Assembly: GCA_003956705.1 (NCBI GenBank)
Contig: QZCP01000059.1
Location: 16,686-80,685, forward strand
Direction of reading: 5' to 3'
Origin: Brevipalpus yothersi
Lineage: Eukaryota > Arthropoda > Arachnida > Trombidiformes > Tenuipalpidae
DNA length: 64,000 nt
The notes beneath the pieces were generated by a model that made no database searches, had not been told where the DNA came from, and saw nothing but the letters and a program-made list of their open reading frames with translations. Below, in pieces: positions 1-15,084 of the stretch. Every line of letters begins with the position of its first letter. The stretch's first letter is position 1. A program made the position numbers and the translations under genes.

Positions 1-101
1 ATTATAAGTGGGAAAGATTCCTCGACAAATACACATGCGAAAAAAGAAAATCGTATAAAGTTCTCGAAATTATTGGATAAGAATTTATGTCCACTTCAGT
101 G

Positions 102-103
<2 letters not shown>

Positions 104-147
<44 letters not shown>
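104..147. repeat. (TC)n microsatellite
   Basis: Perfect TC dinucleotide run of 44 bp, ending at a G interruption. Confidence 0.95.
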
Positions 148-150
<3 letters not shown>

Positions 151-2224
151 CTTCATGATAAATTCATGTTCTTCTTATCTTCCGTTGATTTTTATCCACA
201 ATAATTGTTCAACTGAATTTATATATATACGCCTATGATGACAGTATCTTTTTTCTCACTATGCAAATGAGAATGATTGTACACTTTTTTCTCATGCTTA
301 TGAGATCTAACCATCATCTTCACTCTCCTGAAAGTTCATGACATGAGAGAAAATTTTTGTTGAAATAGAAAATATATATATTTTTTGATTCTCAAAAAGG
401 TTCCACCATACATCTCTCTCCTTTTACTGATTCAACTCATGATTATTGTTAAGCCGGGAAAAAATGTTTGCCTCCAACCTCGTTCTGGGTTACTCATTTA
501 GTTGTGTGTTGTTGAGCAATTTGCAAATTGTTCATCTTCATCATCGCCTCCAGCTATCATGACAAAATTTTCTTTTTCAACTGTCCTATTGCTTGCCATT
601 ATCAACCTTGACATCCAATTGATGGTGATAAAGAATTTTTCATTCTCGTCAGTTAAGATATTCTCGAGCCAATCTGGGAAGCGAGCTTAGGGTAACCGCT
701 TCAATGATAATGGCTGAAAAAAAAGAAAAAATATCAGCTAAACGTGTTGATGTCAAGCTAGTCCATGTTAAATTCACATGCTAAGCCAGTTAAACGTATA
801 ATATCAATGTCCCATGTTCTGCTATTCCTATCTCTGTTAACTGTACTAGGTATTGAAAAATTTTCACTCCTCAAAGTACAGAAAGTGGAAGAGAGAAGGT
901 CAATGTTAATTGGAATTCTCAGTGATGCGAGTGTAAGTCAAACTTATGATTATGCATGTATATGTGTATATTTTCGAAAATGAATTGAGCCACTATTTAG
1001 CACATTTATTCATGCGAATGATGCATCTCTGTCTCTTTTTTGCGCGCGCTTTCACGAAATTATCCAGCCAGTTAGTCGAAAGTTTATCAAAAAATCTATC
1101 AGATGCTACGGTAGAGTGGTCAAAAGTTGATAGTGTCCAAGGAATAGGGATAATAGAACAAACACAGAAGTCGAATGCATACTATGATGCGATCGATGAT
1201 GATCGAAGCCATCAAACTTGGACCATAAGTTCAGTGAAGTTTCCATTGATATACACACCAATGGGACAGCAAACACACAGGCATACACATAAAGAGTTTT
1301 CCAGAGGAACCAATGCCAGGGCCATAAATAGTCGGTATCGCTTCGCTGGTCGATATCATGCTGTGAGTAAGTACTTTTAACTTTATAATACCTGTTCAGA
1401 GTAACGGACACAGATTGGCCTTTGTGAAAACTGGGTCAAAGCGTTTTGTATTCTTTTCTTTGAATGATATTGAGTCCAAAGAGAGAGAGAGAGAGACTGA
1501 ATCCTACCGTATTGCTATTCCTATGGTACCAGAATAGGAGAAAATGAACAACTTTCCAGAATGTATCCGTTTTGCAGAATCGCGTCTGTGTTGGACATCT
1601 ATTCGAAAATTTTCAATGCTACGGAAACAGATTTTTATTCTATGATATGAGCAATAAGTTTGGCAAGTAACTGATTAGATGAGAAGTGTTGATGCTACAA
1701 GGGAGTTGGAGGATGAAGGAATCGCGAGATAAGACTCCGGATATGACATCCAGGCTCCATCCCGATTCAACTGTACACGCGATCCTGTAGAATGAGTAAT
1801 GAATTTTTCTGATAATCGAATGAAATCATCTAAAATTTTGACTACATTCTGAAAAATCATCCATAAATGGCTGATATTTGTTTCCATATTTGATCTTGGC
1901 TGTAAGCTAATGATGTATCAAGTAATGAACACTATTTTTTGCTCACTTTCATACAGCACCAAAAAACATCCAAATGAGAATGACTACACTCATGGATGTG
2001 GCTACTAAGTCAAGTCGAAAGGCTGAAATTTGAGCTCAACTTGTTCTGAAATATATTCAATTTTTATTTCAATTCTCAAAAGTAATCATGACTGGATAGA
2101 ATCTCGAATATCATCATTCTATAGTGAAGACTACTTGTAAGAATACAGATCGAGAGCTCATTCATATATTGGGCAAAGGTATGAATGAAAAGTAACGAAT
2201 AACTCCCACACCATTTCGGGCACA

Positions 2225-2227
<3 letters not shown>

Positions 2228-2292
<65 letters not shown>
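2228..2292. repeat. (TC)n microsatellite
   Basis: Uninterrupted pyrimidine dinucleotide run of 65 bp. Confidence 0.95.
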
Positions 2293-2294
<2 letters not shown>

Positions 2295-3195
2295 ATCATT
2301 TTTCACATCATCAACTAGTAATCATACCCAATGAGGAACCCAGAGATGGCAAAATATTACGAATGGCCTGTCAATCTAACACTTATTGACCCTTCATCGA
2401 CGCCCACGAGACCTGAAGTGTACCTTCTCTTGTGGAGCCCATCATTTTGATTTCCAAGCACGCTTATTCTTGAATTCATTTTATCGCTTCTCTTTCATTT
2501 CTCTCTTCCTCTTTTGTTTCCATCCTCTTTCAACAGACTTGATGTGGGGGAGAGAGAGATAGAGAGAGAAGAAAATATTTCTGCTGATACATATTGAATA
2601 TTTAATAGCATGCCTATTAGTTTGTCCGCCCTCAAAAAAGTGACCATCATTGGATGGCAAAATTGGCACTACTTTAGCTGAGATGCTCCACATGAGAGCA
2701 GAAAATGAGTCGATTGGAAAACAATCAATATTGTTTCCGTATGTTTCGGTAAAGATCACGAATCAAGCTTATTCAATATACAGCATAAATCGGATGAAAT
2801 TATACACTTCGAAATAAGTGATTATCCTGCTTCGGCTAGAGGATCCTGTGGTCAGTATGAGAGATGGACGAAAGTGAGAAAGAGAGCAGAGATTACGGCG
2901 AAGATTATTACTGGCTAATGAATAAACACGACTGAGGTGCTAATATTTTGCGGTGAATCTTGATTCATCTCGATCCAAGGTGCCATATAGCATTTTTGCC
3001 TCAGGCTCGATCAGCAGCAGCTTTGGCCTTGTTGTTGTTGACCACTCGGACGTGCGAGATGGAAAAGTGAAAACGATCTGCTCGATCATGTAACAGGCCA
3101 AGTATGTGTTCATGTACATTCGAAGCCAGCATCTTTGAAAGTATACATATGCAGGCCGATTTTCTCGGAAAAAACTTGGAAGCATCAGGCCGGGT

Positions 3196-3197
<2 letters not shown>

Positions 3198-3261
<64 letters not shown>
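3198..3261. repeat. (AG)n microsatellite
   Basis: Uninterrupted purine dinucleotide run of 64 bp. Confidence 0.95.
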
Positions 3262-3266
<5 letters not shown>

Positions 3267-4215
3267 AAGTTGCCTGGAAAACATGGCCCACAGTCACCTT
3301 TATATCATCTCTCTCTCTTTAAGGCCATTCTGTGGGCCATTTTTTTCCAAAATACTAACAGCAGCAGCAGCGGCTCAGCTGAGCTCAATTGTGTGCAACC
3401 TTTGCACGTCTCAAAGATGAACTGATGGTTTCCGAGGATTGTAATTAGTATTACTCAACGTGATGGCTAAGCTAAATTATTTTGATGAGGACAACATTTG
3501 GAAGGAAGAAGTGATCGGACAACAGCACGAAGCTTTTCGATCAGCTATCCAGTGTGTGTCCATGTTCGCTGACCACATCTTGTAAGTTGCTTCAAGTTGA
3601 GTCTTGACTAGGCTTGACATCAGTCTGTTCGCATGTTCCGAGAGATGGAAAGATTCTGAACGAACAGAAAGAAAGAGAAATGCTGTAGATAAAGACATGG
3701 GTGATAAAGGCCACACATGGAACGGAACTGGTAACTGTTTCTCTTGCTTCTAGATGTGTGCCTCAAGTCCACTTCTAAATGTATCACCTGGTTTAAAGTT
3801 ACTAATAACTTTCACTCTTCCATCTTTGCCCGGATTGAGCGGCAGCAGTGAACGATTATGGAGATTTCTCAGAAGAAAGGCTTCCATAGAAAAGAGTGAA
3901 AGTTCGAAGTCGCGTGGTTCCAGCTCGTATTGGCCTCAGAGTATATGAGGGACCATTTATACTGAATGTGAGGCCACCACGGAAGCCAATACATACATGA
4001 CGGAATGTTCACCCAAAAGAATGGAAGCGGATGAGAGTAAAAGTTTGGGGAGAGAGAAAAAGAGAGAAAGAACACAAGCGACACGTGAAATGATCTGCGC
4101 TTTTGGTGAATGAATCGCAGCACGTGCTGGCACGCGTTGCTCCTCACCGCAATTCATGGTAAATACATATATACTTTGTCTTGGGACGCGCATTTGGTCC
4201 GCAGATCGCTTTCGA

Positions 4216-4218
<3 letters not shown>

Positions 4219-4280
<62 letters not shown>
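4219..4280. repeat. (TC)n microsatellite
   Basis: TC run with a single TTT interruption near 4271. Shorter CT and GA runs follow at about 4392-4420 and 4537-4570. Confidence 0.95.
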
Positions 4281-4532
4281 GTTCTCTCACCGGCCGGGAG
4301 AAAGTGTTTTCATTTCTTGCCAACCTGAGCGGACATCGGTCTCGAGCCATCGACGTTAACGTTGATAAGAGCGAAAGTCTGTCCTCAAGTGACTCTCTCT
4401 CTCTCTTTCTCTCTCTTTCAGGCTCCCTTTCGCTTTCTTTGGCCTTCTGTTCGTTCATGGCGATTTCACTTTCGCTCATATGTTCTGAGGTGGCCTTATG
4501 CTTGCTTTTGGCCCTTTTCAATCACTTCCTAT

Positions 4533-4570
<38 letters not shown>

Positions 4571-6103
4571 TAAATAACCCTTTTCACGTGGATCGTATTG
4601 ATAAGTTATGTTTATAACTCTCACTTTCCTCTGTTCATCCATCGGAATCAGAGAGAAAGAGATGGGGAAAAGGAGAGAAAGAGAGAGGTCCCAAGTGAGA
4701 ATCATATGAGAAACAGAGCGTGGACTGTATGGTTCACATTACAAATGGCCTAAGAGAATGTCCGTTAGCCGCTTCCGGACAGCCCGAGTCCATGTGAAGT
4801 AGTAGATGTGTACGGGCTGAAAGGATGCGCGTTATTCGGACTCTAATTTTGCATACACTTCCGGAAGAAGAAGACGAAGAAGAGAAGAGAATATAACGGC
4901 ATTCAGTAGCATATAAGCGATGAAAGCGATGAGAACTGTCAGGCCAACGTCTGTGGAACTTATGTTGACCCGTTACAGCACGTCGGTCTTCAACACGATC
5001 CACATAGTCTTCATGAGGATAAGTTTTTCCATTCATTTAGAACATTTTCCGTACCAAGATCCACGCGTTCGACTAAGTTGGCCTCATCTTTCGTCCTGGT
5101 CCACATCTCTAGTGACTTTTTTTCACTTTCCATCCGCTCTGGTAGAGAAAGAGAGTAGCAGGCCAAGATGCTGGTGATTATTCTATCATCATCGTCAGCA
5201 TCTTTCAAGTGCAGTGGAGAAAAAAAATGCTGGTTTGCCATTGAGCTAAATCCTCAGTAGGACAGTTAGCTAAATTTAGCTGAAAAATGCATCCAAAATT
5301 GTCCACAAAAAACGCGTGTCAAGAGAAAAACGCGTTTATTAGTCAAATTTTTGAAGGTTCCTGAAAGAGAAGAGAGGAAAGAAGAAAGATTACACTTTTC
5401 CATCATTTTGAGGCCAATATTCTTCGTTTTTCTCCCATTTCCGTAGAGACAATATCTTCCATCTTTCTTTTTTTCTCTCTTTTTTTCCACAAATTATGCT
5501 CCTCACAGCATCCGGACACTTTCGACAGCCTACACACACGTCCAGTATTTAAGGGTCCACACGAGCTGTTTTTGGTAGATATGTGTTTAGAAAGAGAAAG
5601 ATGAATCTTTTTAACGAGTAAAAGATGAACATTTCAGCCATCCATACACCATTGATCCAGCTTCCTCATCTTTTTTCCATCTTTCAAGCAGAGCCAAGGT
5701 GACTATCCAATGTGTTTTTGAGTAAAACATATTGAGCAGTTTATTTTTCCTAGGAATATTTACCAGGTCTGTCTTTGGGCAAAGTGGAAAAGGCCTTTTT
5801 TTCTTCTCTGTTCAGCTCATCATGTTTATCATGCATCGATGCTCAAGCCAATGAAGTTAATAGCTTAGGAGCGATAATTTCTTGACTGAGCCTAGAACAG
5901 GCACAAAATTCATTGAAACAGAGGGAAGTGCTGTATAGCTGATTTGAGGCTCAGAATTTCTTGTCTCAAACTATTTTGATGAAGAATTGAAAGGAAATGA
6001 TTCAGAGGTTTCTTTCGAATCACGGAAAGTACGTCTGCTACAAAAAAACAAACTGATTTTTTCATTATAAATACTAGATTGACACAAGAGTCCGGCTGTT
6101 TTT

Positions 6104-6146
<43 letters not shown>

Positions 6147-6544
6147 GTCCAAAGCAAATCATGATAAAAATTAGGCTCCCTCATTAGACAGGCACAAAAA
6201 GTCCCCAAAGAAAGTCCATAAGGACCAGACCTCTGTTCTTTCTCTCTTTCTCTCTCTCTCTTGCCCTTACTTACTCAGACTTTCCAGGTACCCGGACGAA
6301 CGTTGGTCTTATGGCAATCTCTTCTCGGTCCTTCTGTTCTTCTCATTCAGATCAGAAAGCGATCTACACACACTCACAGGCTGTCCTCTCTCCTTCTTAG
6401 TACTAAAGTCTTTCTCTCTCTCTTCTTATTACCAGCTGCTTATTTGAGGACACACGCGTGTCTGCCACGTGGCTCGTGTTCCTTAGCGCGCGAACCAGAT
6501 GCTCGCGCGTGCTGAAGAAAAGAAAGCGCCAAGAGTGCTGGTAT

Positions 6545-6546
<2 letters not shown>

Positions 6547-6597
<51 letters not shown>
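6547..6597. repeat. (AG)n microsatellite
   Basis: Uninterrupted AG run of 51 bp. Confidence 0.95.
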
Positions 6598-6600
<3 letters not shown>

Positions 6601-6756
6601 TGGCGTCCCATGAAAATGTGTGTGCTTTGATGTGTTCACTGATCACCGCTGCTTTGACAATGAGAAGAGAGAGAGAGATTTTCGCTTCCCTCCGGTGTGT
6701 GACAATCTAAATCGCTAGGAACGAAGATGAAGAAACTTCATCTCGGAAGGAAGACG

Positions 6757-6794
<38 letters not shown>

Positions 6795-9769
6795 AGAGCA
6801 ACTTGCTGCACGCGACACGAGCGGACGTGCGTAAACGTGCTTCTGAATGAATCATAGTAATTCATGAATGAATCACCGGCATACAACATGCTCACCACCG
6901 ATCAGCAATCGACTGACTGAATGTGTGTGTGTGTGTATAGAAATGCGTACCTAAACTATCGGTATTGTCCGACTTTGACCCAGTTTGAAGCTTGTTTTTT
7001 TGTCCATCTATTTCCTCTATGGGACACCATAAGTTCAATCATTGGCCCCGTCATACCTTTACCACCTTTCAATCTACGTACATACATATCCACACATACA
7101 CAGGCTATGTACACTTTTCAACATGTACACTTTGAGCACACTTACAGTGTACTACGAATACACGTTCTATCCGTTCTCCCGTTAGATTTGACTGCTGAGT
7201 TTACTGGAACACGGTAACCCTAACAGTATTTATATTCTTTTCCGTAAAACATTTGCATTTTGACGAACGGGAAAATGTAGAGGGTTCAGGTCACCAGTAA
7301 CTGTATCATACCTCGTCTTTTAATGTGCCCATTTGTTCACATGCAGGAATAATGGAGCGAATAACCTGTGGGCTCTGTGGAAGGCCAATAAGGCCGATTT
7401 AGATACAAAATTCTTCGACCCCAACATTTGCTGTCTTTGCGCTGGAATTGCTCAAACATACATAGCCTACACACACACACATATGCACATGGAACGTCAC
7501 CATGTCATGATCAAGATCGGAGCTCGAAAAACTGTAACCGGAACAATTACCGCCACTACTGATTGCAAAAGGATTAGAGGTCACAAAATTTTTCCGTCAT
7601 ACACGCTTATTACTGAAGTATCCGGCTGTGGTGAATTATCGTCCCATGATCAGACCATGCACACACAAGATAGGGCTCAGAACCTCAGAATGCTGAGGCT
7701 ATGAATGAGCTGAGATATGATTTGTACACTAAAACAAACATACAGAGAGAGAATGAGAAAGAGAAGGATGAAAGCATATGCTTAGGATTGATTCGATAGG
7801 CCTAATTATGACTCCAAAAGAGAGAGAAAGAGAGAAGAACGAAGATTTTTTCGGTGACAGTTTTTGGTCACAAATTTTGATTGCTTTTTCAGCTTCAAAT
7901 TTTTGTTTACATCTTACTTTGGGCCGCTTGTGTCAACAAACTGTCGAACTGGACTCGATTGTTGACAGGATCTAGTCTTCTTCTGATGTGATCCGAAAAT
8001 GGCCCACAATTTGCCATGATTCGAGGCTTCGAGGCCAAGTTCAGAGGCTGCTTGTTGAATGTTCGATATATACATAAGAGGACACACTTTGACACGCGTC
8101 TACTATGTACAAGAGATAGAGGAAGACGAAATTGCTGTCTGATGAATAACAACACTCGAAAGAAATGATCAAACTTGCCTTTTTGTCCGAACTAATGACG
8201 GATGTTAAGTGTATGCGTGTGTTTGTGTGGATGAGGATGTGAGAGAATGAAAAGAGAGAGAGAGAGAGAAAAAATTCTGAAAGAGATTCATTCATTCATT
8301 CAGAGCTAGAACACATGAGAAAGGAAAAGAAGAAGTCGGAAAGTGAATAATTCAGATAACGATGATAGAGACTGGAATTCACATGATGATGTCGTGAGAG
8401 TTGATGATTATTTCACTTTTGATGTATGAATTGTAGGAAAGCTGGATTCAAATCAGCTAGTAATTAAAAAAATTGCCTTTAACGCTTTATTCGTTTATTT
8501 GTTTAAAAATTGAAAATTATTCCAGAAGCGATCTTTACTCATTATAAACTATGCCTTATCTTGAGCTTTACTCCTTAACAACATTAGTGAATTCCAGAAA
8601 AAAGTCCCAGTAAAGAGTTCGTTTCAGAAAAATTCTGATACTGAAATGCGGTCTTGATTCAATCAAGCAATCAAGATCTCGTTGCTGATCAAAGATAGGA
8701 GTTTCCTGCAAGATGATGAAATGCGTTTCAAGGATTTTTCATGAGTTATTCTATGGAACTATTCAACCACAAAATCTTCGAGGAGCTTCATGATTGATAT
8801 TCGCCAAGAAAATAATGCTCACTTGTCTTGAATGAGATAATGAAGGTAATCAGGATAGACTTGCAATTGTGTGTGGTATGATTGGTAGGAAGAAGCTGAA
8901 TTGAGTAGTCATCTTTGTCATTTTTCAAAAATTATTTATGTGCTAGTATTGACGATATAACTTCGTTCCAGAGTATTTTCAAATCTACCAAAGAACATTT
9001 AATTCCCGAAAGTTAAAGATCAAAGATTTGTGAACAAATGGTATACAGAAATTTGTAAACTCATTGGACGTTAACAGATATTGCTGACCATCGAAATGTT
9101 CGAGAACTTAATTGAGAGGAAGTTGATTAGTGATCAGCTGGTGCTTTGAGTCTTGCCCACAGTTGCCCATGGCTAACAGTAGCCACCAAAATTGAGGGTC
9201 ATTTTCGATCGGAAGTATTGAAAAATTTCTCGGACCATCGGATTGAGGTAGTGAGAGAACGCTTTGTTCTGTGTCTTTCTCTCTATCTTGAGGCTATTTC
9301 CACTGTCCAATGGCAGTGGTGGTGATTGTGATAGATTCTGATTCTATTGACTGATTCTTCACCGGAAAATGATAATTGAACATAACGGCTAGTTACAATC
9401 ATAATCAGAATTAATAGTGATGGAGCAATAGTTATAAGAATAAAGAAATACAGACACACACTCTCGCTCAATCGTTCTACTGTCATTTCATGCTTGCAAT
9501 CTCGTTCTGGAAGCTCACAGATCTTGTATCTAACAGACACACACACACACACACGCACAGGAGGACATACACAGAAGGCCGACAATACCTGAGACGGATT
9601 TTCTCTCTCCCTCTTTCTTTTTCTCTCTCTCTTCTCTCTCCTCTATCCTCTACATCCTTGACTCTGCTATACTAGCAAACGGTAGTTCGATTGATAACGG
9701 CCTGAGTTGAGATGATTAATCGAGCGACACTGAGAGTGATAACCATAAATACGCTTATTTCCTGGCATA

Positions 9770-9813
<44 letters not shown>

Positions 9814-10831
9814 ACGTTTTTTTCTGAATGACTGTTTTTTATACTCTCACTTTTTTTTGCTACTATTGTTATCACACTATATACATTTACCTATTGCAGA
9901 GTTTCTCCCCATTCTAACTTTTTGACTCCTTTTTCGTGAAAATAATCATTACTAGGTCATTGTTAATATTTTAATAATCACTGTTATCGAGGGTTTGATT
10001 TTTTTTTCGCTCCCGATTTCAATAGGAAATCGACAGGATGAAATAAATTAGGATAGGTGATGAAGCTAACTGCTAGTGAGATGGAAAAAAATCAATGGAA
10101 AATCAAGCCATTCTAGCCACATATCGAATGTTATACTAGATATCTCATCAAAATATTGGAGAACTCTAATTTCATTGATCGAATATTTTTTTCGAGCCAA
10201 AATTAAGGTGCAAAGGAACATTGACCCTAGAATTTTCAGATTATCTTTCTTGTAAAAAACAAACGTTCGAATGTAGTGAAAAATTAAGAGCCGGCTGAAA
10301 TAATGTCCCTTCATTTCCACTTTTCTACTTATAAGTTAAAAATTTTAGCGTTTTTTTGAGCAATTTTTTAGACAAACAGCAGTTCGATTCAATTCAGCTT
10401 GCATCCCTTGTCCACTGCCGATTTACATTATTTTATGCTAATTATCTGCTCCAACAGCTGATTGTCAGTGTCTCTGTCTATTTATCAGTGTTTTTTCTTC
10501 TTTCTCTCTCTCCATCTTTTCTAAAGAGAGAAAAAGAAAGACAGATGCCAGAAAATCTCTCTCTCTCTCTCTCTCTTCGTAAAGCTCTTGCTCACACAGC
10601 AGTCCAGAGATCAGTTCCTGTGGTTAAAAAATACAAAATATATATCCTCCATACGCGCGAAGGCCGCGATTGGCCATCCATTGCCCGTGAAGACATCTTC
10701 TCTGTAAACTTCTTATTTTGATCGGGAATGAAGCGATCTGAGCCGTTCTGAACCTCATCGTGCGCGTGTGACGTGCCGAAACAGGAGCAGGACCCAGGAT
10801 AAGAACAAGAGCATAAGCAAGACTACAAGAA

Positions 10832-10865
<34 letters not shown>

Positions 10866-11612
10866 GAGGGGGACCAAAGACCCCAACAAGAGGCAAGGTG
10901 TCTTCCAGTCCTCTCTCTCTTCGGTCTTCAGCCGTGAGAAAGTTTCTCCAGCTTCGGACCTCAGTTCTAGAGAGGAAGAGAGAGAGAGCAGCTGGAGCAT
11001 AAGAAAAGCGATGAAGAGAGAGAGAGAGAGAGAAAAAGAGAGAGAGAACAAAGATAGAGAGAAAGAGAGAGAAAGACTCACTTCTTCAATCTTACTCACT
11101 CACATAAAGTGACCTCCGTTTTGTGGCCTGAGACGCCCGTCTTGAGTCCTCTCTCTCTCTCTATCCCAGTTGCTCTCTACCTTAGACGCAAGCTGCTCTC
11201 TTTCTCTCTCTCTCTCACTCACTCACTCTGTTTCTAGTTGAGAGAGAGAGAGAGAAGTTTTCAGAACTTCCGCTGATATTTTCCATCAGAAAGAGAAAAT
11301 TTTCTCTCTTTTTCCTCTGAGAATACGTGAAAAGAGAGCAAGAGAAAGAGAATCAAATCATATTGGACTGATTTCCGGTGACTTTAAAAGCGAGAAATTC
11401 AGTATGCTGTGGTGTACATTCAGCCACTGCAATGTATATATCATTTTCAATAGGTCATTCTGTGTGAATATGATTGGATAAAGAGAAGGGAAAGAACTAC
11501 AAAGCGTACCATGCATCATGATCAGTATAGCCATCACAATCAACATTTAAAGGTCGATAAAAACTGAAAATCATTGAACGGAATGTAGACTTTGTTTTGC
11601 TCTATTCGATTA

Positions 11613-11617
<5 letters not shown>

Positions 11618-11663
<46 letters not shown>
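11618..11663. repeat. (TC)n microsatellite
   Basis: Uninterrupted TC run of 46 bp, the last long tract before Delta. Confidence 0.95.
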
Positions 11664-11666
<3 letters not shown>

Positions 11667-12713
11667 AACAGAAGCCTTTTACTCATACACGTACCCATTC
11701 AATATCTTTTCAATCATGAGGTAGAGACATTTTTTCCACCAATCAATGAACCCAAAATGATCTTATGTGTCAATTGATAATCAGAACTTGACCGATGATA
11801 GATACTATTCTGAGCATGATAAAGCTTCCTAAAGCAAGTAGTCTCATAGCAGTAAGCTATTTGATAAATGATACCAAAATCGAATACATATCTGATCGCA
11901 GAGCAATAAAGTAAAAAGCAGATTATCCAAAGACAATTCTCTGGATTATCTCTCTACTCATGCCCTTTCCCTCAAATCTTGAACCACTAATTCTCTTTCC
12001 TCTACGCACATACCAACACTTTCCGAACACACTTAATCAGTCTTAATCCGATGTGATATTAATCGGAAATATTGTTTCTCGGACGCTTAACGTCCTCTCT
12101 CTCTCTCTCGGCAAAATATTCATAGGAAAAGAAAAAGCAAATGGCAATCACACCCCATAAACTTGAAGACCACTTAAGCCTTTCGGCTTAATATCGCTTT
12201 TTCATTAGGTCAAGTTCTAGAAAATTTTAATCCCAAAAAAAAAAGTTCGAAAAAGCTTTTAACAATATATTTCCATGTTGCACAGTCTCACAAGCTGTTA
12301 ACGGTCGAAGCGACCTCTACTCTAGTATATATACTCTCTCAGTTGAAAAGTTTTGCTCACTCATTTTTGACGCTTAAAGTAGACGCATTTGAAGTAAGTT
12401 TTTGTTAACTTCTTCTACTTACTTTTTCCGAAAAAGTTTCTCTCAGGATGTTGTCCAATGGATATAAATTTTTGCAACTACTATGTTAGACAAATTGTTT
12501 AATACTGTTCAACTCATCGATCAGCCATTTCACGAGTGTCCACATCATCCTCATCCCTACCATCATCATCATCATCATCATCCACACGATCATCGTCATC
12601 AGGGTAATCATCGTTCGACATCAGACTCCTAGCAGTAGAAGCTCTTGTCCATTTTCATTTTCTTCTTCTTTTTTTGTTCGACATCCTCATAATCATCATC
12701 ATCATCAGTCCTG

Positions 12714-15084
12714 ATGAATTCGAAAATAAATTACTTGTCTTTTCTCACCATTTTGTTTATTATCATCACACTTTGTTCACATTTAAGTCATTCGAGTGGT
12801 GTTTTTGAGATCAAACTTAAATTTACCAATGATCGGAATATTGATCAAGATGGACTATGTTGTGATGGTAGCCAACCATTAGACTTACTGAGCAAATGTA
12901 AAATTAAATGTGATACATACATTCGAGTGTGTCTTCGACACTATGAGCCAGTGATCAGTCAAGATGGTCGGTGTACATTTGGTGAAGCGATCGTTAAACA
13001 TGATCACGTATATGATACTGCTCGGATACCATTCAATTTCACATGGCCTCTTAATGGTGAATTTGCTCTCATACTGGAAGCATATTTTCATGATACCAAG
13101 TCGGAAGGTAAGTTTTTTATCTCTTATTTTCTAGCTCTTTTTGCTGTTATGAGTTTTCGGTACTAATCTTTGAACTTGGTTCATGATAGTTTATTCAGAG
13201 AATCAGAACTGATTTCCACTTACAATTACTTATCATGTTTCCTTCTTTTCTCTCTCTCTCTCTCAACCCTCATGATACGTTTATGTAGATCTTTATGGCC
13301 CTGTTCGTAAGACAATCATGCGAATTGAAAAGCAACATTCTGTTACCATCGGTACACAGTGGCAGCGTGATGTTTCCAGTGAAAAGCATATGTCTATGGA
13401 ATATGATTATCGTGTTATATGTTCTTCCGATTCATACGGTAAAGGATGTGCTCAAACTTGTATACCACGAAATGATACTTTCGGTCATTGGTATTGTACT
13501 GATCAAGGTAAAAAGTGTCATCAAGGTTGGACTGGCCAATACTGTGAAGTGCCAATATGTGCTCCAGGATGTAAAGGTACTTGCAAGAAGCCGGGTGGAT
13601 GTGAATGTCGCAATGGTTATGAAGGTAAACTTTGTGACCAGTGTATTCGACGAATAGGCTGTGTCCACGGCAAGTGTTCTAAGCCGTACGAATGTGCATG
13701 CGAGCCAGGTTGGGGTGGCCTATATTGTGATCAAGATATGAACTATTGTAAAAATCATCATCCATGTCGAAATGGTACCTGTACCAATGTTGGAAAAGGT
13801 TCATACGAATGCAAATGTCATCTTGGCTTCACTGGTGTCAATTGTGATGTGAGAATACCAAATTGTTCCAAATCACCATGCATAAATGGTGCCACATGTA
13901 AAAACGTTTCATTATCATCTAACAATAATTCAGCCAACTCAAAAGGATACTCATGTGAATGTCTACCAAGAACATTTGGTGAACATTGTGAAAATATTGG
14001 TGATCCACCGATAAAGGATACATGTTCAGTTGAACCATGTCAAAACGGTGGCACATGTACCAATATTCGATCAGGATTCATATGTAGCTGTCTAGCAGGT
14101 TATGGTGGAGCAAAATGTCAAATTAAGAAGACATCGTGTGATCAGAATCCATGTTCAAATGATGCCGAATGTGTTCCGATAGCACCTAATGTATTCAGGC
14201 CTACCAATCCAAGTTACCAATGCAGGTGTAAGCCTGGTTTTACAGGTGAACATTGTGAAATTATAATCAACGATTGTCAAGCAAATTCATGTCGCAATGG
14301 TGGCACATGTATTGATGGGCCAGAATCATTTATGTGTATATGTCCACGAGGTATCACTGGTCAATTTTGTGATATAGCCGTTATACCGACGCCACCCCAT
14401 TCACCAAACGATCCATTCTATCCGGAACAATTATCATTCAGTCGTCTTGTATTGATCTCAGTGGCATCAATAATCATACCAATGGTAGCTGTTATGGCTG
14501 CTGCCATAGTATTTGCTTTCCAAAAGCGTCGAGTACGAAGTCAAGAGCGTCAATGGTTCGAAAATGAGGAAGCAATTCGTCAGAACGAAGAAAATTCCGC
14601 CAAAAAGCGCCTATCTAATGGGACATATGTTATCGTAAATAATTTGGATCGAGATAAGAGTGTATCATCATCACCATCAGTAAATGATGTGGATTGTGGT
14701 GTTGGTCCAAATAATTATGAGATCATCAAAAATAGCCAAACTCATCTTTATCAACACATCGATGGTGGTGTGGGAGGAGGTGGAGGCGGTGGAGGAGGTA
14801 GCCTAGTGGGCCCTGTGCTGCCTGGACGATTAACAGTTGGACTTACGGTGGGATTACCACCTCCTTCAAGTGATTTAAGAAAATCAACATCCTCTTTGTT
14901 TAGGACTAAAAAGATAATCTCTCGTATAGATGAGAATAATCTCAACAGTCATACAAATAATTTTCGTAACAGTGTTCACAATATAAACACAGCCAATTAT
15001 AATAACAACTTAACAGTGCGAACAGTAAACATATCATCACTACTGAACGCAGCAACAATCAAAGACCAACCGAACAGGATATAA
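12714..15084 (+). CDS. Dl: Delta, DSL-family Notch ligand
   Basis: Single-pass membrane ligand that activates Notch on neighbouring cells. Two exons, 12714-13107 and 13289-15084, with a 181-nt GT-AG intron; the phase-1 junction makes an Asp codon and gives about 729 residues. Seen in order: signal peptide (about 1-27); an N-terminal MNNL/C2-like domain with paired cysteines; a DSL domain (about 156-217) with the conserved Cys spacing and a GWTGQYC end; seven EGF repeats; a transmembrane helix near 513-538 followed by KRRVR; and a cytoplasmic tail of about 190 residues with a poly-Gly run near 624-637. Seven EGF repeats and no Cys-rich juxtamembrane domain favour Delta over Serrate/Jagged. The tail ends in NRI, not the ATEV-type PDZ ligand of some Deltas. 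No AATAAA was seen close downstream. Confidence 0.93.

Larger units (their letters stand above)
1..12713. other. Non-coding, microsatellite-rich region upstream of Delta
   Basis: No convincing gene is visible on either strand. Open frames here are short or translate the GA/CT tracts themselves into Arg-Glu or Ser-Leu runs. Besides the long tracts listed separately, shorter (CT)n/(GA)n runs sit at 6107-6140, 6762-6790, 9773-9810 and 10834-10864. Just before Delta there are ATC/CAT trinucleotide runs around 12555-12605 and 12687-12705. A TATATATA stretch at 12326-12333 lies about 385 nt before the Delta start codon and could be a core promoter. The size of the region, beside a developmental signalling gene, would suit a cis-regulatory domain; that is inference. 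Confidence 0.6.

Noticed and set aside
4144..4521. Arg/Glu-rich open frame of 125 codons on the minus strand
   Set aside because: It is a translation of the (TC)n tract and flanks; dinucleotide repeats stay open in several frames.
7333..7704. 123-codon open frame
   Set aside because: No recognisable motif, no splice or promoter context, and a His/Thr run from a CA repeat.
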